Assembly: GCF_015221875.1 (NCBI RefSeq)
Contig: NZ_JACYGY010000002.1
Span: forward strand, 603,573-667,572
DNA from: Dyadobacter subterraneus
GTDB taxonomy: Bacteria > Bacteroidota > Bacteroidia > Cytophagales > Spirosomataceae
DNA length: 64,000 nucleotides
Direction of reading: 5' to 3'
Shown here one piece after another: positions 61,261-64,000 of this stretch. A model generated the notes under the pieces. The model was not told where the DNA came from. It was given only the letters and a program-made list of their open reading frames with translations, and ran no database searches. A program made the translations under genes and the position numbers. The first letter of the stretch is position 1, and each line of letters starts with the position of its first letter.

Positions 61261-62046
61261 ATGAACAATCCCCAAAAACGAAGCTTTCTTTTTAGCTTTT
61301 TCATGCTGGCTTTAACGCTTAGCGCATTAAGTGCTCCGAAAAGAGAATATTATGAGATAAAAATATATCACCTTAAAGATAAAACGCAGGAGACAATCGT
61401 TGAAAACTATCTGAAAGATGCCTACATACCTGCCGCGCACCGTGCAGGAATTAAAGACGTAGGTGTTTTCAAACCTGTTCCAACAGATACTATGAGCGGA
61501 AAATTAATTTATGTTTTTACGCCGATTGCTTCTCTTGATCAATTGGTAGCACTTCCAAAAACATTGGAAAAGGATACTAAATATCTGGCTGCGGGAAAAG
61601 AATATCTGGATGCGCCGTATAAAAATCCTCCTTACATTCGCATTGAGACGACAATTTTACAGGCATTTACAACAATGCCGGTTCATGCAAAACCAAATTT
61701 AAAAGCTGCGAAAAGCGAACGTGTTTATGAAATGCGCAGTTACGAAGGCCACACAGAAAAAATTTACCAGAATAAAGTGAAGATGTTCAACGATGGAGGT
61801 GAAGTTCCACTTTTTGTCAGATTGAATTTTAACGCAGTTTTTTATGGTGAAGTTATCGCGGGAAGTCATCAGCCAAACTTGATGTACATGACAACTTTTG
61901 AAAATAAAGCAGATCGTGATGCGCATTGGAAATCGTTCAGCGACGATGCAGAATGGAACAAATTGAAAGTGAATCCGGAATATCAGAATAACGTTTCAAA
62001 AAATACGAGCTTTTACATGTATCCTACTGATTATTCGGATATTTAA
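61261..62046 (+). CDS. Secreted NIPSNAP-family protein
   Basis: A 261-residue protein started at ATG 61261 (MNNPQKRSFLF); the open frame further upstream overlaps porP and is not protein-like. A signal peptide covers about 1-24. Two NIPSNAP-type ferredoxin-like repeats follow: YYEIKIYHLKDKTQET (about 30-45) to IETTILQAF, and RVYEMRSYEGHTEKIYQNKV (about 150-170) to MYMTTFENKADRDAHW. The family's function is unclear; monooxygenase-like folds are suggested. A terminator-type hairpin follows. Confidence 0.9.
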   Translation: MNNPQKRSFLFSFFMLALTLSALSAPKREYYEIKIYHLKDKTQETIVENYLKDAYIPAAHRAGIKDVGVFKPVPTDTMSGKLIYVFTPIASLDQLVALPKTLEKDTKYLAAGKEYLDAPYKNPPYIRIETTILQAFTTMPVHAKPNLKAAKSERVYEMRSYEGHTEKIYQNKVKMFNDGGEVPLFVRLNFNAVFYGEVIAGSHQPNLMYMTTFENKADRDAHWKSFSDDAEWNKLKVNPEYQNNVSKNTSFYMYPTDYSDI

Positions 62047-62064
62047 GTTTTTTAGATTTAATGA

Positions 62065-62111
62065 AAGAAGGTCAGGATTGCAGAGGTTTCTCTGGTTACC
62101 CTGACCTTCTT
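62065..62111 (+). terminator. Terminator after the NIPSNAP gene
   Basis: Twelve-base perfect arms (62065-62076 and 62100-62111) enclose an inner CAGAG/CTCTG hairpin. It overlaps the 3' end of the convergent minus-strand gene, so it can serve both directions. Confidence 0.8.
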
Positions 62112-62539
62112 CCTTTTCTTTTCCAAAATCTCTTTACGGGTTTGTTGTTATCAATTGCACTGGAAGTAATCACTATATTTTTTTCAAAAAGAAGTTGCTT
62201 GATTTCACCGACTGAGCAATCAAACTGTACTGCCAACATTTCGATTTCCAAACACTTATTCAGATATCTATCTATTAACTCTTCTCTTCGGACATTCGTA
62301 AGTGCTTTTTTTCTTGGATAAATCTTTTGAATTTCCGACTGGTAGCCTTTTAATATATTAATAACTTCTTCCAAATCAGCTGGCTTCATCCTTATAGTGG
62401 ACTGCTGAATTTCATGTAGTTTTGAAAATATATGTTGGCTAATTGATATGAAAATTTTTCCATTCGATGCTTTCAATAATTCTATGTGATATCTGCTTCT
62501 TTCTCTTTCCAGCACTTCGGTCTTCAATATCTCCTCCAT
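62096..62539 (-). CDS. Putative DNA-binding protein, PC4-like plus helix-turn-helix
   Basis: A 147-residue basic protein I do not recognise by name. The N-terminal half (about 15-70) reads YHIELLKASNGKIFISISQH, TIRMKPADLEEVINILKGYQ, a strand-strand-helix pattern like single-strand-binding PC4/PUR-alpha-type folds. The second half (about 83-125) has IDRYLNKCLEIEMLAVQFDC, SVGEIKQLLFEKNIVI, shaped like a helix-turn-helix. The C-terminus is strongly basic (KPVKRFWKRKGRRSG). A nucleic-acid-binding role is likely. It lies 24 bases from the frameshifted T9SS gene on the same strand. Confidence 0.7.
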   Translation of the reverse strand: MEEILKTEVLERERSRYHIELLKASNGKIFISISQHIFSKLHEIQQSTIRMKPADLEEVINILKGYQSEIQKIYPRKKALTNVRREELIDRYLNKCLEIEMLAVQFDCSVGEIKQLLFEKNIVITSSAIDNNKPVKRFWKRKGRRSG

Positions 62540-62562
62540 GATAATTTAGTTTAAAAGGAAGA

Positions 62563-63209
62563 TTATTCAACCACAACCTTCATCATTTCCAACTTCATAT
62601 GGTCCCCAGAAATAACTTTCAATTGATAAAAACCAGATTGTAAGTCATTTTGTGGATGTACAATAACATCGTTCGAGTCTTTGATATTCTTGATCAGAAT
62701 TGGTATGTGATGGCCTTTTGAATCCATAATTTTTAGTTCAAAAGATTTTGTATTACCCATCGACAAAGAAAAAACGCCGTCGCCGGGATTAGGAAAAATG
62801 GTTAGAATTCCCAGCTCTTTTCCGCTTATTGATATTATTCTCGAATAATTTACGAGTGAATCATTATCTAATAATTTTATACGATAATATATGGTGTGGA
62901 AAGGGGGAGCTCTTTATCAACAAAAGAGTAATCTGTTTGCATTTTAGAGGTCTCATTTTCCTTTAAATATCCAATCTTTTCAAACAATTTTCCGTCCAGG
63001 CTTTTTTGAATTTCAAAACCTTTGTTAACATCCCCCGGACTAACTTTCCAGTTAAGAACCAATTCACTTTTCTCCAATCTTGCAGAGAATGAAACAAATT
63101 TCTCTGCGATATGAAGAGAGGGATTTTCATTAGAAAATGTCTTCAAACTTCCCAAAGACAGAAAAAGAAAAGCAATGCCAAAAATGTATTTTGGAGATAT
63201 TATTTTCAT
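62563..63209 (-). pseudogene. T9SS type A sorting-domain protein, single frameshift
   Basis: From the ATG at 63209 (MKIISPKYIF) a signal peptide and a short domain (FVSFSARLEKSELVLNWKV, GFEIQKSLDGKLFEKIGYLK) run to LPLSTPY. The reading then passes at a TATATAT stretch near 62885-62893 to another frame: YYRIKLLDNDSLVNYSRI, ISGKELGILTIFPNPGDGV, FSLSMGNTKSFELKIMD, ending SGDHMKLEMMKVVVE at 62563. YYRIK(L)LDND is a typical junction before T9SS type A tails, and IFPNPGDG and the tail match the sorting domain. Joined, the protein would have about 215 residues. A lost or gained base in the repeat, or a sequencing error, explains the split. Confidence 0.85.
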
Positions 63210-63237
63210 ACACAGGATAGATATGTGAAAAACAAAA

Positions 63238-63288
63238 AATCTCATTTTCAAACCGTTGTCTTATGAACAACTGCCTGAAAATGAGATT
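63238..63288 (-). terminator. Terminator after murQ
   Basis: Thirteen-base perfect arms (63238-63250 and 63276-63288) enclose an inner GTTGT/ACAAC pairing; read on the minus strand the stem is followed by a T run. Confidence 0.8.
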
Positions 63289-63396
63289 AAATCTACATTC
63301 TTCCTCTTTAAGAAAAACGAATATTGGTCGTTATCTTCAATTTTATGCAAACAAATCGTATAATATTCTTTATTCGATTATGGCATCATTTTGACA

Positions 63397-64000
63397 CTAT
63401 TTCCTAACCGCCTCAATCGCCCCACGAACACTTCCATACTGATCAAGCAATGATTCTGCTTCATCCGGAGAAACACCTAATTCATCTATAATCATATGGA
63501 TCGCACGATTGACCAGTTTTTCATTGGTCATCTGCATATCCACCATTTTATTTCCTTTTACTTTTCCCAAACGGATCATCACCGAAGTTGAAATCATATT
63601 CAGTACCAATTTTTGTGCGGTACCCGATTTCATTCTTGTACTTCCCGTCAAAAATTCCGGTCCGACAACTACTTCGATTGGAAATTGGCAAGCTTCCGCG
63701 ATTGGAGATCCATTATTACAAACTACACAACCTGTCAATAAACCTGCTTTTCTCGCTTCATTTAATCCACCAATTACATAAGGCGTACGACCGGAAGCTG
63801 CAAGTCCGATTAAAGTATCGTTTTCAGTTAAATTATAAGGAGCCAGATCAATCCACGCCTGCGTCCAGTTATCCTCTGCATTTTCTACCGCTTTTCTGAT
63901 CGCAATATCACCGCCGGCAATAATACCCACAACCAAATCAAATGGAACGCCAAAAGTTGGCGGACATTCCGAAGCATCCACAACACCCAAACGTCCGCTC
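63397..64000 (-). CDS. murQ: N-acetylmuramic acid 6-phosphate etherase, 3' part
   Basis: Cleaves the lactyl ether of MurNAc-6-phosphate in peptidoglycan recycling. The 5' end lies outside the window; the last 201 codons are present. Family sequences seen are [71 protein letters not shown] and [20 protein letters not shown], then a C-terminal UBA-like segment ([19 protein letters not shown]). The residues around [13 protein letters not shown] bind the phosphate. With the amidase it suggests wall recycling. The start cannot be defined here. Confidence 0.96.
   Translation of the reverse strand, partial: SGRLGVVDASECPPTFGVPFDLVVGIIAGGDIAIRKAVENAEDNWTQAWIDLAPYNLTENDTLIGLAASGRTPYVIGGLNEARKAGLLTGCVVCNNGSPIAEACQFPIEVVVGPEFLTGSTRMKSGTAQKLVLNMISTSVMIRLGKVKGNKMVDMQMTNEKLVNRAIHMIIDELGVSPDEAESLLDQYGSVRGAIEAVRK

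Noticed and set aside
1..64000. CRISPR array, rRNA or tRNA genes
   Set aside because: No spaced direct repeats of CRISPR type, and no tRNA T-loop or rRNA sequence was seen in the intergenic regions.

Overview
The window looks like a chromosomal segment of a Bacteroidota bacterium of the order Cytophagales. The closest fit I can infer is a Dyadobacter/Spirosoma-like member of the Spirosomataceae; the genus is a guess. The grounds are a gliding lipoprotein of the GldJ type, a PorP/SprF-type type IX secretion (T9SS) protein, a protein ending in a gliding-motility (type B) sorting domain, a T9SS type A cargo relic, LVIVD-repeat lipoproteins, a MurE with the meso-diaminopimelate motif, a MraY with a long extracytoplasmic insert, and several promoter -7 boxes of the Bacteroidota form TAnnTTTG. 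No rRNA, tRNA or CRISPR array was seen.

Layout. 1-2871: end of ftsI, then murE and mraY, a piece of the dcw cell-wall cluster that stops at a hairpin-rich spacer and a strong terminator. 3105-7788 (minus): a DUF4136 lipoprotein, aroB, and a compact operon thioredoxin-like / ApbE flavinyl transferase / DUF4266 lipoprotein / DUF3570 outer-membrane barrel. 8079-12401: a VOC protein, an acyltransferase, and a kinase-like plus HAD phosphatase-like pair. 12402-15139: an accessory island with a gene-poor stretch, a TetR regulator and a crotonase that share an operator-like palindrome, and a decayed IS982 transposase. 15140-24582: amidase, comM, Uma2 nuclease, two lipoproteins, fabI, an alpha/beta hydrolase, an orphan response regulator and hemB. 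24609-28747: a MNT/HEPN (MntA-HepT-like) locus whose toxin gene is frameshifted, an M28 peptidase and a DUF4143 ATPase. 28798-35255 (minus): a DPP-IV-type peptidase, an SPFH/ribbon-helix-helix pair and two tandem TonB-C proteins. 35433-37438: an LpxH-like phosphoesterase and a glycosyltransferase. 37446-45805 (minus): three LVIVD lipoproteins around a small barrel, a lipoprotein serpin, and an ECF sigma factor with an anti-sigma-like/barrel fusion. 46169-64000: a muconolactone-isomerase-like protein, a surface-anchored barnase with barstar, pnuC, mfd, gldJ, comF, dihydroorotase, Nudix, ruvB, the type B CTD surface protein with divergent porP, a NIPSNAP protein, a putative DNA-binding protein, a frameshifted T9SS cargo gene and the 3' part of murQ.

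How the genes fit together. Peptidoglycan synthesis and recycling (ftsI, murE, mraY, amidase, murQ) and core metabolism (aroB, fabI, hemB, pyrC) lie among envelope genes typical of gliding Bacteroidota. The most unusual items are the ApbE/DUF4266 redox-type operon with a possible covalent-flavin site, the lipoprotein barnase with cytoplasmic barstar, the MNT-HEPN-MNT locus with an inactivated toxin, the TetR/crotonase operator pair, and the LVIVD plus serpin surface-lipoprotein region. Three otherwise normal-looking small genes carry single-base frameshifts, two of them in simple repeats, so either recent decay or assembly error must be considered.
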